Assembly (NCBI GenBank): GCA_013054445.1 | Contig: JAAMPI010000949.1 | Location: forward strand, 1-22,462 | DNA: 22,462 nt | Reading direction: 5' to 3' | Source: Cudoniella acicularis | Lineage: Eukaryota > Ascomycota > Leotiomycetes > Helotiales > Helotiaceae | In this document: piece after piece, positions 1 through 10,752 of the stretch | Layout of the letters: each line of letters starts with the position of its first letter | Position numbering within the stretch: position 1 is the stretch's first letter | Notes under the pieces: model-generated | What the model was told of the DNA's origin: nothing | Databases searched by the model: none | The model's input: the letters and a program-made list of their open reading frames with translations, nothing else | Program-made: the position numbers and the translations under genes

Positions 1-739
<739 letters not shown>

Positions 740-1560
740 AAGGGGAAACAAGAAGCATGCGGATCTTTAGGAGCAGTAAATGGAGAGGCCCAAGAGATGA
801 GAAAAAGCGCTTCATTTGTCATTTTCACCGTTGTATTTATAATAGGGCGTTATAGGGCTTTTGGCGACGTTGAGGGATGATTCCAGGCATTATAGAGCAA
901 TCAGTTTAGCATTGAAATCGATTTTCAATCCGTAAGAGTCCGTGTTTCAGAAGTACCAAAACAAATCATATGTGACGATTCGCAAAGGCTACTGTGCAAG
1001 GCTTGTGTGCAATAGCTCATTGCACCTCTTATGCATTTGTTAGTGAAGTAATAGGGCCCAAGGGGTCGGCACCCTTTATGCATTTGTGGAGTGCTCGGGG
1101 TCAAAAGCGCTAGAACCGAATAATCGGGAGCCGGGCTTGGTGGGCCGCGCTAGCCTAGCACATGCTAGCACACGCTAAAAGCCCTGTGCCGTAAAGGGTT
1201 CATCTCCTGAGCTCCAATAGGCTCTGATTCCTGAGTTCTGACTCCCAACTCCTGATTTCCCGACAACTTTTTGACGGGCAGGAGAAAGCACGAACAATAC
1301 GATGACAACCATTGCGACCGAGGTGAGCCGCCCTCGATGCTTTTGATACCATGCGAGCCAGTGCGGTGGCCGCTTTGGGCGTTTTTGGTCTGCACTTTGC
1401 CGGGGCGCTGGGATGGCGCTGCCGGGCTGGTGACCTAGAGTGTAGGCGGGCTCAAGAATCGAGTCACGAGATAGGGCGAGAGTAACGCGTAAAGTGGCTG
1501 CATATACCCCTGCACCGTCGCGTCCCCCAACTTGCCTGGAGGTCAAACCGCGTTTTGCAA
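740..1560. other. No gene recognised (740-1560)
   Basis: I see no supportable gene. The longest minus-strand frame (1175-1546) starts from TTG and has one hydrophobic stretch (VAMVVIVLFVL) but no recognisable domain. Short direct repeats are visible: TTATGCATTTGT at about 1029 and 1076, and clustered GCTAGC/GCTAGCACA words at 1149-1180. Confidence 0.4.
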
Positions 1561-1615
1561 CCTATTGTAGGCATCCTTGGCCTGGCTGCCCTATCCATAC
1601 ACCCATTAACCAGAG

Positions 1616-1623
1616 TATAAATA
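1616..1623 (+). promoter_or_regulatory. TATA box of the BTB gene
   Basis: TATAAATA lies 179-192 nt before the two candidate ATGs (1802 and 1815). It is followed by a C/T-rich leader and a CGCCAT microrepeat (1698-1716), a layout common for fungal promoters and 5' leaders. Confidence 0.5.
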
Positions 1624-1814
1624 CACCAGTACCCCCATCCATCTTTCTTCCTTCCTGAGATTTCATTCCTGACCTATCGACAACTTCGCCCATTTCGTCG
1701 CCATCGCCATCGCCATTTCGACACCGACAACACGAGTATTTGGTCTGCCGAGGATCCTTATCGCCATCACCCAAATTCAGACCGACCGACCCACCGAGAA
1801 AATGTTCAGCAGAA

Positions 1815-2578
1815 ATGTCAACAAGTCACAGACCGAGAGCTTTACACGAAAGCGACGGGAATCCAAAGGCAAGTCGTCGTTTAGAGAGCATGCCGTTTCC
1901 AAGAATCGACACGATCGTTCAATCCGCAAGGCTCCGACCTAGGAATCTGCTCCTCTTGCAAGGTATGCCACACTCATCTCCAGGCAGAAGCAGAATCATT
2001 GTACGGTCGCTGATGCCAGAAATGAACAGCAACCTCACATCTTCGATAATCACCTTGGTTGTGGGTCGAGAACAACGGCTATTCGCTGCCCATGAAGATG
2101 TTCTTTGCATATCGCCTTTCTTCTCAGCAGTATGCAGAGGACAGTTCATGGAAGCAGCGAGTAAACGTATAACCCTTCCCGACGAGGAACCCGAAATCTT
2201 CTCCTCCGTTCTCGAATATCTCTACAAAGGCGATTATTATCTACGACTGGTTCAGAATAAGCGGAAGAATTCTTGGGAATTAGAAAGTGGTGAAGAAGGC
2301 GGCAGTATTGAGAGCACCGTCTTTCATCACGGCGTTGATGGCGAGCTGTTGAAAGATACTGTTATCTATTGCACAGCCGAGAAATATAGCTTGGAGGGGT
2401 TGAAGAGAGTTGCTTTGCGGAAGCAGGGTTTGCGTAAGTTTTTCGTCGGACCTTTACCACTCAACCTTCAGCTAACAGTATCACAGAATCTGGCATCCAA
2501 TGTAGCACCATCCTCTCTTCAGCCCGATACGCATATGCCAACACACCCGACACGGACTCGAAATTGCGAGCACACTAA
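1815..2578 (+). CDS. BTB/POZ domain protein, 3'-truncated
   Basis: Two exons (1815-2433 and 2487-2578) give 236 aa. The 53-nt intron has GTAAGT, a GCTAAC branch site (2471-2476) and CACAG. From about residue 76 the protein reads TLVVGREQRLFAAHEDVL, then SPFFSAVCRGQF, then EPEIFSSVLEYLYKGDYY: the BTB/POZ fold used for protein-protein contacts and as a Cullin-3 adaptor. After the splice it continues QSGIQCSTILSSARYAYAN and stops at TAA in KLRAH-stop. Fungal homologues as I remember them run on (AHYLAL...), so the end is probably lost; the TA of this stop is the edge of a pogo-like element. The N-terminus is uncertain. ATG 1815 is in frame with the BTB domain, ATG 1802 opens a different 46-codon basic frame, and ATG 2022 (MNSNLTSS) is another start close to the domain. 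The gene may be a pseudogene. Confidence 0.75.
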
Positions 2579-3040
2579 GTCCGTGCCCCCCCCCCATTCC
2601 GGCCACCTCGCTTAATTCTAGACCACCCCCTTCTAACCCCATTAACTTTACGAATCTTGAACTTCTATACAATCGCCTGTAGTGGTAGATTCTATAGACG
2701 AATCAGAGTCCTCCTTATCAATTTCACGGTCCCCTACCGCGACCTGGGCCTCTTTAATAACCCGAATATCCGCAAACTTCGAATTCGGACTAGTCCGAAC
2801 CTTCCGTCTTTTCCTAGGCTCTAACTGCTCGACCCGAGCTTCTAATTGTTTAATTCGAAGCTCTGCCTGTGCTAAAGTATAGTCCTTTTTCTCGAATCCT
2901 TTTACAATCTTCCTAAAGAGCTGTCGACGAGTTAGGGGATCAGGCTCGCCTAATCGGTGTTACAGCTCTGCAAAGGCACTTGTCACAGAGCACTCAGGCA
3001 GACGTAAAGTAAGCAGTGCTCTATTACTTAGAATAATCGA
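2578..3040 (-). mobile_element. pogo/Fot1-like DNA transposon remnant
   Basis: The minus strand from about 3040 to the stop at 2648-2650 encodes the C-terminal tail of a fungal Tc1/mariner-superfamily (pogo/Fot1) transposase: DPLTRRQLFRKIVKGFEKKD, then YTLAQAELRIKQLEARVEQL, then RKRRKVRTSPNSKFADI and an acidic end. The order (helix, coiled coil, RKRRKV-TSPNSKFA) is typical of this group. The DDE catalytic core is absent. One in-frame TAA lies just upstream (AEL-stop-HRLGEPD), consistent with CAA to TAA. The element end starts after TA (2576-2577) with AGTCCGTGCC and a run of ten C (2586-2595). I found no matching inverted end on the right, so the copy is truncated by about 3040. Confidence 0.7.
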
Positions 3041-3175
3041 CGAAGAAGGGAAGAAGGGGAAGGGAGAAGCTGCTACGTATTTAACCTCTGCCCGAACCTC
3101 GCTTAGGCCTAGCGCCGTCACGTGTAGAACAGGTCACGTGAACCAACGCCGTGACAAGCCCCTTCTGCCCTTGAG
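3041..3175. other. Junction between transposon remnant and O-methyltransferase 3' end
   Basis: The G/A-rich stretch 3045-3072 and two CACGTG words (3119-3124 and 3135-3140) lie between the transposase remnant and the methyltransferase stop. It could be 3' UTR or another element end; I cannot decide. Confidence 0.3.
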
Positions 3176-4707
3176 CTATTCTTTCCACCAGACCTCCAAA
3201 ATAATACCCGTACCGCTCAGTTCGATAGCATTTTTAAATTCAAATCGTTCGTCTGCCTCCTTGAATATCAACTCCCAATCCGATAGGGTCCGTTCTCTCG
3301 AACCAAAATACGAGAGCATCTGCAAATCCATGGTTCTTTATTTCAAGTCAGCACATCTATCCTTGAGACTCGGAAGTCTCAACACAGAATTCCACCTACC
3401 TCCTACGCTTTTCCAGGTACCAAGGAAGACTTCCCGGCTCATGCAAACAAGAATCATCGATCAACAATTTCGCACCGTCTTTCAGCGCCGGGATCTGGTT
3501 TCTCAAAATCTTGATGCAATAATGATCTGTCCAATTGTGGAAGATGGCACGAAAGAAATACACATCTGCACTTTTGACCACTTGCGGATTCATCATATCA
3601 TACGCCATAAATGATATTCGGTCGGAGATATTCGTAGGCACTTTTGCGGGTCCTTCAGCAACCACATCCGCGAAATCTTGCACGATGAATGTGGGTTTTG
3701 GAAAGGCTTTTGCGAGTCCGATACTGACGGGCCCGTAGCCACCTCCAACGTCGACGATGGTAGCGGAACCAAGGGAAGCCCAGTCATATTTTGTAATCAG
3801 GGGTTCCAGTGGAATTCTGGATGCGTAAGCGCTCATTGCATTTGCCCAGCGGTGGCCACGGGACGGGTGATCTCGAAGTTCTTCGTAAAGTCCTTTAGTG
3901 GTTTTGTGACCTAGGCTGAATCCCTATGGCAAGAATCAGTTTTACACTCACAAAGTGAAGATTTTCAAAACTTGCAGACTGATTAGGCTCCTTGGCGTAT
4001 CCATATGTTTGTAGTGCCTCTACCATCTAGAAACTCCTTTTCCGTTAGTGTTTTCTATTCTGCATAAACATTCTTACTAACCTAGAACAGAGCAAGTCAA
4101 CTTACGTATGCAGCTGCCTGGAACCTCTCCTCGCTCCCTATTCCCACAAAATCGCGAATTAAAGTATTCTCAGCAATGAGTTTCGACGCAGCAGTATGTG
4201 CTACAACTCCGGGTTTAGGCTCACAAAAAATATGATTCGTCATTGCATGTCGCAACATACGACGTGTATCAATAACATTTAAGCCACAGGTTTGCGAGAT
4301 TTCCTCGAAGGTTGCTTCTTTGTCAGTGGGAAAACTGTTGGTGATATTGTAACTGTAGATGCATTGGAGACTTAGACAATCTGTTGGCTGACATGGACAT
4401 CTATGTTAGCATGGCACTATTCGCATTTTCCGATAGAACGAAAAGAGATGGGTGTGAGGACCGAGGTTTCCATCAACATTGCTGTAGGTCCTTGCATGAG
4501 TCTGTATAGTTCACTTGTGGCGCTGAGGACGCGCATGTGCGCGGCTGCTACTTCTTTTTCATGGTGCGGAATGTCAATCCGTGACGGGCCGGAGATATCG
4601 AATGTTGGTGTCGGGACGTCGTGGCTGGTGAAATACTCATTCACGATGGCAGTTGAGTCAGAGATAATGCTTGCAAGCTCGGTGATTCTACTAGATGGAG
4701 GCGGCAT
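3176..4707 (-). CDS. SAM-dependent O-methyltransferase (fungal secondary-metabolite type)
   Basis: Five exons on the minus strand (4707-4462, 4387-4106, 4026-3976, 3923-3400, 3335-3176) give 420 aa, the usual length for this family. Family: transfers methyl from S-adenosylmethionine to hydroxyls of aromatic or polyketide products. Seen: an N-terminal dimerisation/winged-helix region (about 90-176, with DTRRMLRHAMTN and VVAHTAASKL), SAM motif VDVGGGYG at 250-257, acidic motif VQDF, and FHNWTD with the likely catalytic-base His at 322. The C-terminus is GSRERTLSDWELIFKEADERF, ending ILEVWWKE. Introns are 74, 79, 52 and 64 nt. The first donor is GTCCTC, and the third intron is GC-AG (GCAAGT), the only way to join EPNQS to GFSLG in frame. 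The start MPPPSS is the first ATG of the domain-bearing frame. The substrate cannot be told. The FAD oxidoreductase 2 kb upstream suggests a small biosynthetic set. Confidence 0.92.
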
Positions 4708-4914
4708 CTTTTGACGAGTTTCTTGATTAATTTGTATGTAGTTAGGGAGAAGGGGTTTGTGTGTATAGAGACTTGGTGGGAAGAGAAGAGGAAGTGGAAG
4801 AAACATGGACGTTGGGTATACGTAAAGGTTTCTGTGCCGAGTGGTTATTATCCGGTGTTGGGCCTGCTGATTCTTCTGTTCTGATTGGTTTGTATAATTT
4901 CGTAAAAGCAGCAA

Positions 4915-5418
4915 TCCGAAAGGATTATTGTACCCGCTGAAGAGGTGACATGGATTGCAGCTCTCCTCTGCCGAAGGATGACTCTAAGTACTGTATTGAT
5001 GCAGATAAGCTTGAAGATCATGCTGCTTCATACATGCAATCCACGCAATGTAGGGCAGTTTGTGCCTTCCACCTTACGTATTCCATGCCTAGTATCACGA
5101 AGTCGCATAAAAGATTTCAATATTTTCACGTACTATAAGATGTTAGTATAAAGAAGAAATTCTTAGCCTCATTTAGCACATGGTGTCACTTGATTCACAA
5201 AGAACTGGTAGATTTCACTTTGTTGCTATTTAATTCTTTTCAGATGTTTGTGAGGGGTAGTCGGCTTTAAGGTCTAAGGTATACAGTAAGCGAGATAGCG
5301 AAAATAACACTTCAAAATAATTAAATAACAGCCCAGAGAATGTTTAGTTAATTTAGATAAGTAGATATAAATTTACATTAATAGTAGAACAACTTAAAAA
5401 CCTTAGTATTTCATGGAA
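4915..5418. other. AT-rich intergenic, no gene seen
   Basis: Upstream of the methyltransferase. It becomes strongly A/T-rich after 5130. Only short frames without domains are present. Confidence 0.5.
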
Positions 5419-5802
5419 TTATTCTATTGTAGATATGCGAAAGATGGGATTGCATTTCATTGCACGGTTTGCTTTTTGCTCAAAAGACTCGCTGCATTTT
5501 CCACACACGAAAGAGTATCTTGATAAACACTTCCATTGCGAATATCTAATTACTCCTCCCAAAATATCATATTTGCTCCCCGCTACCCTTGCACCTTTAC
5601 CGCCAAGAGAATAGCATTTCATCTCCAGCATATAGAGGAACCGCTCTATAGACATTGCTTTTCCAGTAAATCTTTCTGGTGCGCTATGTGGTGTAGGAAC
5701 CCGAATAATCGGGTTGTAAAATGTTCCCGTGCCACCGTATCCGCCGTATCTGTCGTAACCGCCTAGACCGGGGTAACTTGGTTCGTTTTGAGAGTAGCTC
5801 AT
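5419..5802 (-). CDS. Hypothetical 127-aa protein
   Basis: A minus-strand frame of 127 aa starts at ATG 5802, which has a good fungal start context (CAACATGAGC). I do not recognise the family. The N-terminus is Tyr/Gly-rich (YPGLGGYDRYGGYGG), the middle reads ERFTGKAMSIERFLYMLEMK, and the C-terminus has FVCGKCSESFEQKANRAMKC, including one CxxC. The middle segment loosely recalls retrotransposon Gag-like F-x-G-K...FL patterns, but that is too weak to call. No intron is needed. The frame extends upstream of the ATG without another start. It could be a chance ORF or a transposon-derived fragment. Confidence 0.35.
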   Translation of the reverse strand: MSYSQNEPSYPGLGGYDRYGGYGGTGTFYNPIIRVPTPHSAPERFTGKAMSIERFLYMLEMKCYSLGGKGARVAGSKYDILGGVIRYSQWKCLSRYSFVCGKCSESFEQKANRAMKCNPIFRISTIE

Positions 5803-6174
5803 GTTGTTGGAGCGTTGAGGGCACCTGTCTTTATGGGTTGACAAAATATTTTCAAGATCAAGTTGAATTTCTTTTTGGGAGGGGGTCTGATAAGTTGTTC
5901 TACGCAATGCGGTGCTATTTTTGATATTTGACAACCGCAAAGAACGTCCAAAGCTTTGTATTAGGGTGTAAGTTGAACGCTGTTATTCACATACAATTTA
6001 ATACAAGTAGCAAATAGCCTTTTGCTATCATTTGGAGCTTTCAAGGGGCCCTTGGATATTCAGCATTGTAAGCCGCCCATTCACGAAGCAACGGCTAAAT
6101 GCCCTGGTAACACACACTCNNCGTGAAATAAGAAAATAAGCAAAATTGGTTCACCAAACAAATCAGATTATCAA
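5803..6174. other. Intergenic with two ambiguous bases
   Basis: No gene seen. N bases at 6120-6121 mark an unresolved position just before the tRNA-like gene. Confidence 0.5.
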
Positions 6175-6261
6175 TCCTCGGTGGTCTAGTGGTTCTGATT
6201 TCCGCACGTCATTCATTTGACGACAGCGCGGGAGACCGGGGTTCGATTCCCCATCGAGGAG
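6175..6261 (+). tRNA. tRNA-Asp(GTC)-like gene, possible 15-nt intron or decay
   Basis: Cloverleaf parts seen: acceptor TCCTCGG (6175-6181) with TCGAGGA (6254-6260); A-box region GTGGTCTAGTGG; anticodon stem TCCGC (6201-6205) with GCGGG (6228-6232); B-box GGTTCGATTCC (6240-6250) in a GGGG/CCCC T-arm; discriminator G 6261. The arms resemble eukaryotic tRNA-Asp (GCGGGAGACCGGGG). The anticodon arm holds 22 nt instead of 7, which fits a 15-nt intron after position 37 (6212-6226) with anticodon GTC at 6208-6210. GTCA (6208-6211) can pair with TGAC (6218-6221), as expected for an anticodon-intron helix. Oddities: position 33 would be C instead of the near-universal U, and the outer T-stem pair is C-A. 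It may be a tRNA pseudogene. Confidence 0.6.
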
Positions 6262-6678
6262 ACATTGTCTCTTCGAGTTCAAACATTCTGAGTTTACACT
6301 CCGATCTACTTTTTGCTTCTCGCGTTTTTCCTTTTTAGAAAGTGTGTGCATGATGTGAAACAGCAAAAGAAAAATCTTTCTTAGTTGAGAATTACTTCAT
6401 TCACCCACTTTGCAGATTTCAGTAGTCGAAAACCTATCTGTTGCTTTATTTTTTGTAAGTGTTATAGTGGAATCCGCTTTGTAAACTACGAATCCATAAG
6501 CTCTGTTTATTCTTGCAATCTCTCCTTTTAAGTCTCTGACTTTTTTTGCTCAATATTGGTCAATTATTTCCGTACTTCAATAATTGCGAAAAATTATAAA
6601 CTCACCAGCCCTGCCTATTACGTAACAAATGCTACAATTTATCACAACCCCACATAGATTGGTTCCCAATTCGCCATC
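6262..6678. other. Intergenic between tRNA-like gene and oxidoreductase 3' end
   Basis: A/T-rich with T-runs (5 T at 6310, 7 T at 6541). No gene seen. It probably includes the oxidoreductase 3' UTR. Confidence 0.5.
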
Positions 6679-8346
6679 TCAAGCAAACAGCTTGAATCCA
6701 CCCGGCACTGCCTTCTGGAACATCCCCTGGGGATCATATTTTTCACTTGCTTTCCTCAACCTGGACTTCATCTCCTCGCCAAGGCCATCAATCGGATCCT
6801 GCCACGCCGACGCATAATTCAAGTACGTAAACTTACTACCAAATCCCTTCTCCTTCGCCTCGTTGTCAACATCCCGAACAAATTTCTCTGCAGCCGCAAT
6901 AGTTCCCGTGCTGTCGTGCTCCGAAGCCCAGCTATAAATGAACAAGATAACAACCAAATTATCCTTCTCCTCTTGCAAACCCAATGAATTGCCTCCAAGA
7001 CCAGCAGATTTTGAAGTGATGACAGTCGGTAAAGGCTCAAACACCATATTCGCCAACAAGAGACTCGGTTCCAAAGCCAAGGTCTCCACCATAGTTTTCC
7101 ACGAGGCAGAAATCGAAGCTAAAAATTCTCTATCATTCTTGACTGTGACAGTTGCGTAGAGGGATTCTTTGCCTTCGAAAATGTCGGAGGCTATCTTGAG
7201 TTCGGTGCCAAAATCCGCCACGCTGCCATGTCGCATCGTGCTGATTGAATGCTCGATATCGAGGAAAGGTTGAAGTGAAGGTGGCGGGTCTTCCTTGGTA
7301 CTTGTTCCAGAGGTGTGCACAAGGCTGTCTTGGATTAAGAATCCCAGGAGACGATCCCAGCTAAGTGTTACCATGACGGATGCATAAGGGTCGTAGTTTG
7401 GGGATGCAGTGAGGTCGCTGATGGCTGTGATGTGATCTGGGAGGGTGGAAAAGGGACAGATGAGTGATCCACCGAGGAAATCCCCTTGTGAGAAGCCTTG
7501 GATGTCGAAACGAACGACGACGCCAAAATTGTTGGATCCTCCCTTCAGAGCAAGGAATAAGTCGTGGTTTTCGTCTTTATTGGCGGAGACGAGGGTGCCG
7601 TTTGCTAGGACGACTTCGAAGTTGAGAATGCTATCACAGCCGAAGCCTTTTCGCGGAGAAAAGAAGGAAATTCCTCCTGGGAGTGAAGTTAGTCCACAGT
7701 TCCGATCTATTAGGGTTGTGAAGCATTTCTGCATGTGTACCTCCTATGAGATATCCTCCCACCCCAACATCGGCAACCCTGCCTCCAGGGGTTGAAAGTC
7801 CTAAGGCACTCAAAGTCTTGTATACATTCCCCCACCGGGCACCTGGCTCAATGCTTATAACCTCCTCAGCAACCGTTACACTGTTCATCTTGCTGAGATC
7901 AAGTGTTATTCCATTTTCGATGTTTGCTGCTCCACCTTGAATCATATGTCCCCCTGCTCGGATCGCGAAGGAAACGGTTGGCTTTCCCTCGGTGTTGAGG
8001 GCTGCAATTTCAGTGATGAATTTGGAGACATCTTCTGCAGTGGATGGCTGAACAACGCAAATTGGAGAGATGTGTCGTTCTTGGGCGGAGTAGTAGGAAT
8101 TGAGAGATTCGGCGTATTTGATGGTGCCGCGGAGAGCAACTTTATCATGGCCGAGAGTTTGGGTCAAGTTTGAGGACTGATAAAGTTAGCACTACAAGAC
8201 CTGGAGGAAGTCAAACTTGTGTTATTCATGGAAATAATACAAGTACGTACAGCGCTTCGCACGACGCTATCTTTTGGTGAGATCACCTTGGGAGAACACC
8301 AGAAGTCGCGAACTCGTCGTAGGCCGGATTTCAAGATGTCAGTCAT
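6679..8346 (-). CDS. FAD-linked oxidoreductase (PCMH/BBE-like)
   Basis: Three minus-strand exons (8346-8251, 8176-7741, 7676-6679) give 509 aa, a normal family length. Introns are 74 and 64 nt, with GTACGT and GTACAC donors and GCTAAC/ACTAAC branch sites; the splices restore LIGGGISFF and RSASSNLTQTL. Family: flavoenzymes that oxidise substrates through an N-terminal PCMH-type FAD fold and a C-terminal berberine-bridge-like region. Seen: RAGGHMIQGG with the likely FAD-attaching His at 109, LSTPGGRVADVGVGG, and the GGGISFFSPRKGFGCD loop. The lysine-rich ALKGGSNNFGVV segment follows, and the C-terminus has LNYASAW and YDPQGMFQKAVPGGF. The Cys of bicovalent members (G-x-C-x2-VG) is absent, so single covalent linkage is inferred. 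No signal peptide is evident. It is likely a tailoring enzyme; substrate unknown. Confidence 0.93.
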
Positions 8347-9433
8347 AATGTTAAGTTGGTATTACAGAGAATAAGGCTTGAAAATTAAGTCGCAAACCAA
8401 GCTCCCTCAAATTCAAGTGTAATTTTCGAGTCGCCTTTCACGAATGTTCCCCAGGCTTTATTCCTCTGAAATTATCAGCCTTGTTTGTGGATACACTTAG
8501 TACACTAGCTTATCGGGTTAAAACAGAACGACGAACTGCGGGCTAGAAGGGACAATTTGGGAGATAGTGGGTATGACAAGGCGAGACGCACAATAAGGCA
8601 GGATTCACGAGAAGGGAGAAGGGCCAGGAAACGGTAAAAGGAGGTTAGGAAAAGAAGTCGCGCACCACGTGTTCATTCCTGAATCATTGATACTCAGCCA
8701 GCCACCCCATTCTGGTGTCTCAATTTGATCTTTTCCGCCAATGAGCCTTTTGCTTTTCTTCTATTTTTGTTTTTCCCGAACGCCACCTTGGCGGTGGAGA
8801 TAACATCGTAATCAGAAGAAATAACTATTTATGTCTAGGTTTTATGTATAGGAGAATCAATTATTGTCCTACTTTTTCTACATTACTGTTTTGTTCTTGA
8901 ATTTAAGCACATTGAAACTAGGCGACAGGAACGCCCGTTCTACGTAAGAAAAGCAACCAATGCCAACCATGTACCCATTTTATTAAATCTACGAAAACTT
9001 CTCCATGGATTTTGAACGACTACAGATAGGGATTCAACCCCTTAAATAGCTTTTGCTTACTATCTCACGCACGCCGTAAGTTAATCTTCAAGCGAAGTCG
9101 TGAAAGGAGCACTTCAAAAGAATAAAATAAGTACAAGGAGACGGTTAGCTCAACTTACCCGAATAGCCAGTAAAGTTCTATATGAACTCGTATTTCTAAT
9201 GTACATATCATAGCTCAATCAAAAAGCCGTTAAACCCTAAAGCGCTTGGGTGAGAAACCACGTGATTGACCAGCTTGCGGTTCATTGGAGAGCAACGGTC
9301 ATTACTTTTTACGAATACCCCCAATCCCACCGAAAAAGATATTAATACCTGAGGTATTCGTCCACGTGCGACTTCGTATCATATATATTTTTGGTGGCTG
9401 CTGGAAAGAACAAGAAAAACTGATTCATATAGC
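8347..9433. other. Intergenic between oxidoreductase and repeat family block
   Basis: About 1.1 kb with no convincing coding frame. It must contain the oxidoreductase promoter at its left end; I see no unambiguous TATA box. Confidence 0.5.
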
Positions 9434-9507
9434 ATGATTAACACCTCCTATGACTCCTGGCCTACTGCGAAACAATCAACGTCACATTCAAAACCCCTCA
9501 AAAAAAC

Positions 9508-9514
9508 TATAAAT
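9508..9514 (+). promoter_or_regulatory. TATA box of family copy A
   Basis: CTATAAATAC after an A-run, preceded by TCACATTCAAAACC. The position, 167 nt before the degenerate start of copy A, matches the 154-163 nt spacing in the sister copies. Confidence 0.45.
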
Positions 9515-9674
9515 ACAACGCCTGGCCCTGTCTGTCTTCCATTTCTTACTTATCAAGCGTTGAGCAACAACCCTAAGAGAAATAAAAATTCCCTTACAAA
9601 CACAAACTTTTCCCAAATAAATTCCTCAAAAACACTGCTACTACAAGAATACGAATCAACCCCACTTGAAAATA

Positions 9675-9955
9675 ATAGATCCTAAGAACGAAAATACATC
9701 CAATAGCATTTCCGCGCAGCTGTCCACGGAGGCATCCAAATCGAGGAATGCCGAAGTCCAAACTCGCAAGGGGATTCGAAAATTAAAACGTATGAAGAGC
9801 TCCAAGGGTATTTTCGACTGAGGGGTGCAACGGTTAGAATGATAGATATCTAGAGGACGCTAGAAGAAGCTCTGAAGGATGAATCTGCTAGGGTGCTTCA
9901 TGACAAACGGTTGGAGATAGTGCGGGGAGAATGGAAGAATGTTCCTGCAGTGTGA
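9675..9955 (+). pseudogene. Small repeated-gene family, copy A (broken)
   Basis: I do not recognise this family. The start aligns with the sister copies but reads ATA-GAT-CCT-AAG (DPKNENTSNS) where they have ATG (MDPKSQ, MDSRSQ), so the start codon is lost. The C-terminal part lies in a second frame: TYEELQGYFRLRG, then MIDI, then RTLEEALKD, then RLEIVRGEWKNVPAV and TGA at 9953-9955. That frame has a TAG at 9851-9853, explicable as CAG to TAG. The N- and C-terminal frames differ by one base, in the same sense as in copy D. The GEW near the end and the downstream ATATCGATGACATTTAC word (10054-10070) tie it to the array. Confidence 0.5.
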
Positions 9956-10287
9956 GCAGATTGAGAGCCATCGATCAAATCCTTGATCGAAGTATTGTAT
10001 CAAAGCTTAATTCTTTAATTTTCTGTAATACATAGAAATCGTACTTCAATAACATATCGATGACATTTACAGCTCATAATATATCCATAAATCACTAGTT
10101 TTGAATTTCAAAATGTACCTCAATAGTCGACTCAATAAAAACACTTTACTACTTTAACACTGGTCCTTCTCTTTAGATTTACACAAAACCCCTTTTTGTG
10201 CCCACAACTTCTATATTGTGATTGTTTTCCGCTAGAGCACTACCATCCACCTTCCCCAACCGAAGGTCAACACAAAGAGTTAGATCC

Positions 10288-10416
10288 ATGAACTTTTTCT
10301 ATTCAAAGATTCAGCCATTCCCAAATGAGCAGATCGACAATGTGGTACTGAAGACCTTGAAAAAATGGCATGTAAATTTATTGTTAGTAAAGAGAGAATC
10401 GGAGGACTTTGTATGA
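10288..10416 (+). pseudogene. Small repeated-gene family, short copy A2
   Basis: A 42-aa frame from ATG 10288: MNFFYSKIQPFPNEQIDNVV, then LKTLKKWHVNLLLV, then KRESEDFV and TGA. It aligns with the family's C-terminus (QAIDKAL...LV-GKWEDLLK), and the DNA after the stop (TGATGAAGTTGTGG) matches copy B (TGATGGAGTTGTGG). The key Trp is replaced by Ser. The N-terminal half of the family is missing and no TATA box is evident at the usual distance, so I take it as a truncated copy. Confidence 0.35.
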
Positions 10417-10752
10417 TGAAGTTGTGGAGGTGTTTGGAATTGACAAGGCGCGATGATGTTTGACAATTGTAATATTTGGGCAGAAAACTCAGTCCATATA
10501 AAGCGAATTCCATTTTTCTGCAACAATCCACTTAATTGTATACTTGTATCGTTGTAAATTTTTTCGCAAAGATTTACTAAGAAATGTCTGAATAGAGTGC
10601 CCTACAGTAATAGGGGGAATGTGTGTGGTGTGTACATTTAATGCATAAGCATGAAGAAAACTTTGCCCGAAAGTGATTGTCCTTTTGACGTTTATTTTAG
10701 GGGGTTTTCTATTGCTGAAAAATATAATTTAGACTTGATGTAACGTTGTGAA

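Noticed and set aside
1165..1546. Minus-strand 123-codon frame with a hydrophobic segment
   Set aside because: Begins at TTG, has no homology I recognise, and overlaps another frame of equal quality.
3119..3175. Possible LTR end (TGTAGAACAGGTCACGTG)
   Set aside because: Recalls fungal Gypsy LTR starts, but no partner LTR, primer-binding site or target duplication is visible.
5419..5802. Retrotransposon Gag call for the 127-aa ORF
   Set aside because: Only a loose F-x-G-K...FL resemblance; kept as hypothetical.
7446..8173. Plus-strand frames across the oxidoreductase
   Set aside because: Shadows of a securely spliced minus-strand gene.
9434..9685. 83-codon plus-strand frame at the start of the array
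   Set aside because: It spans the TATA box and leader of copy A, and the family start lies downstream at 9675.
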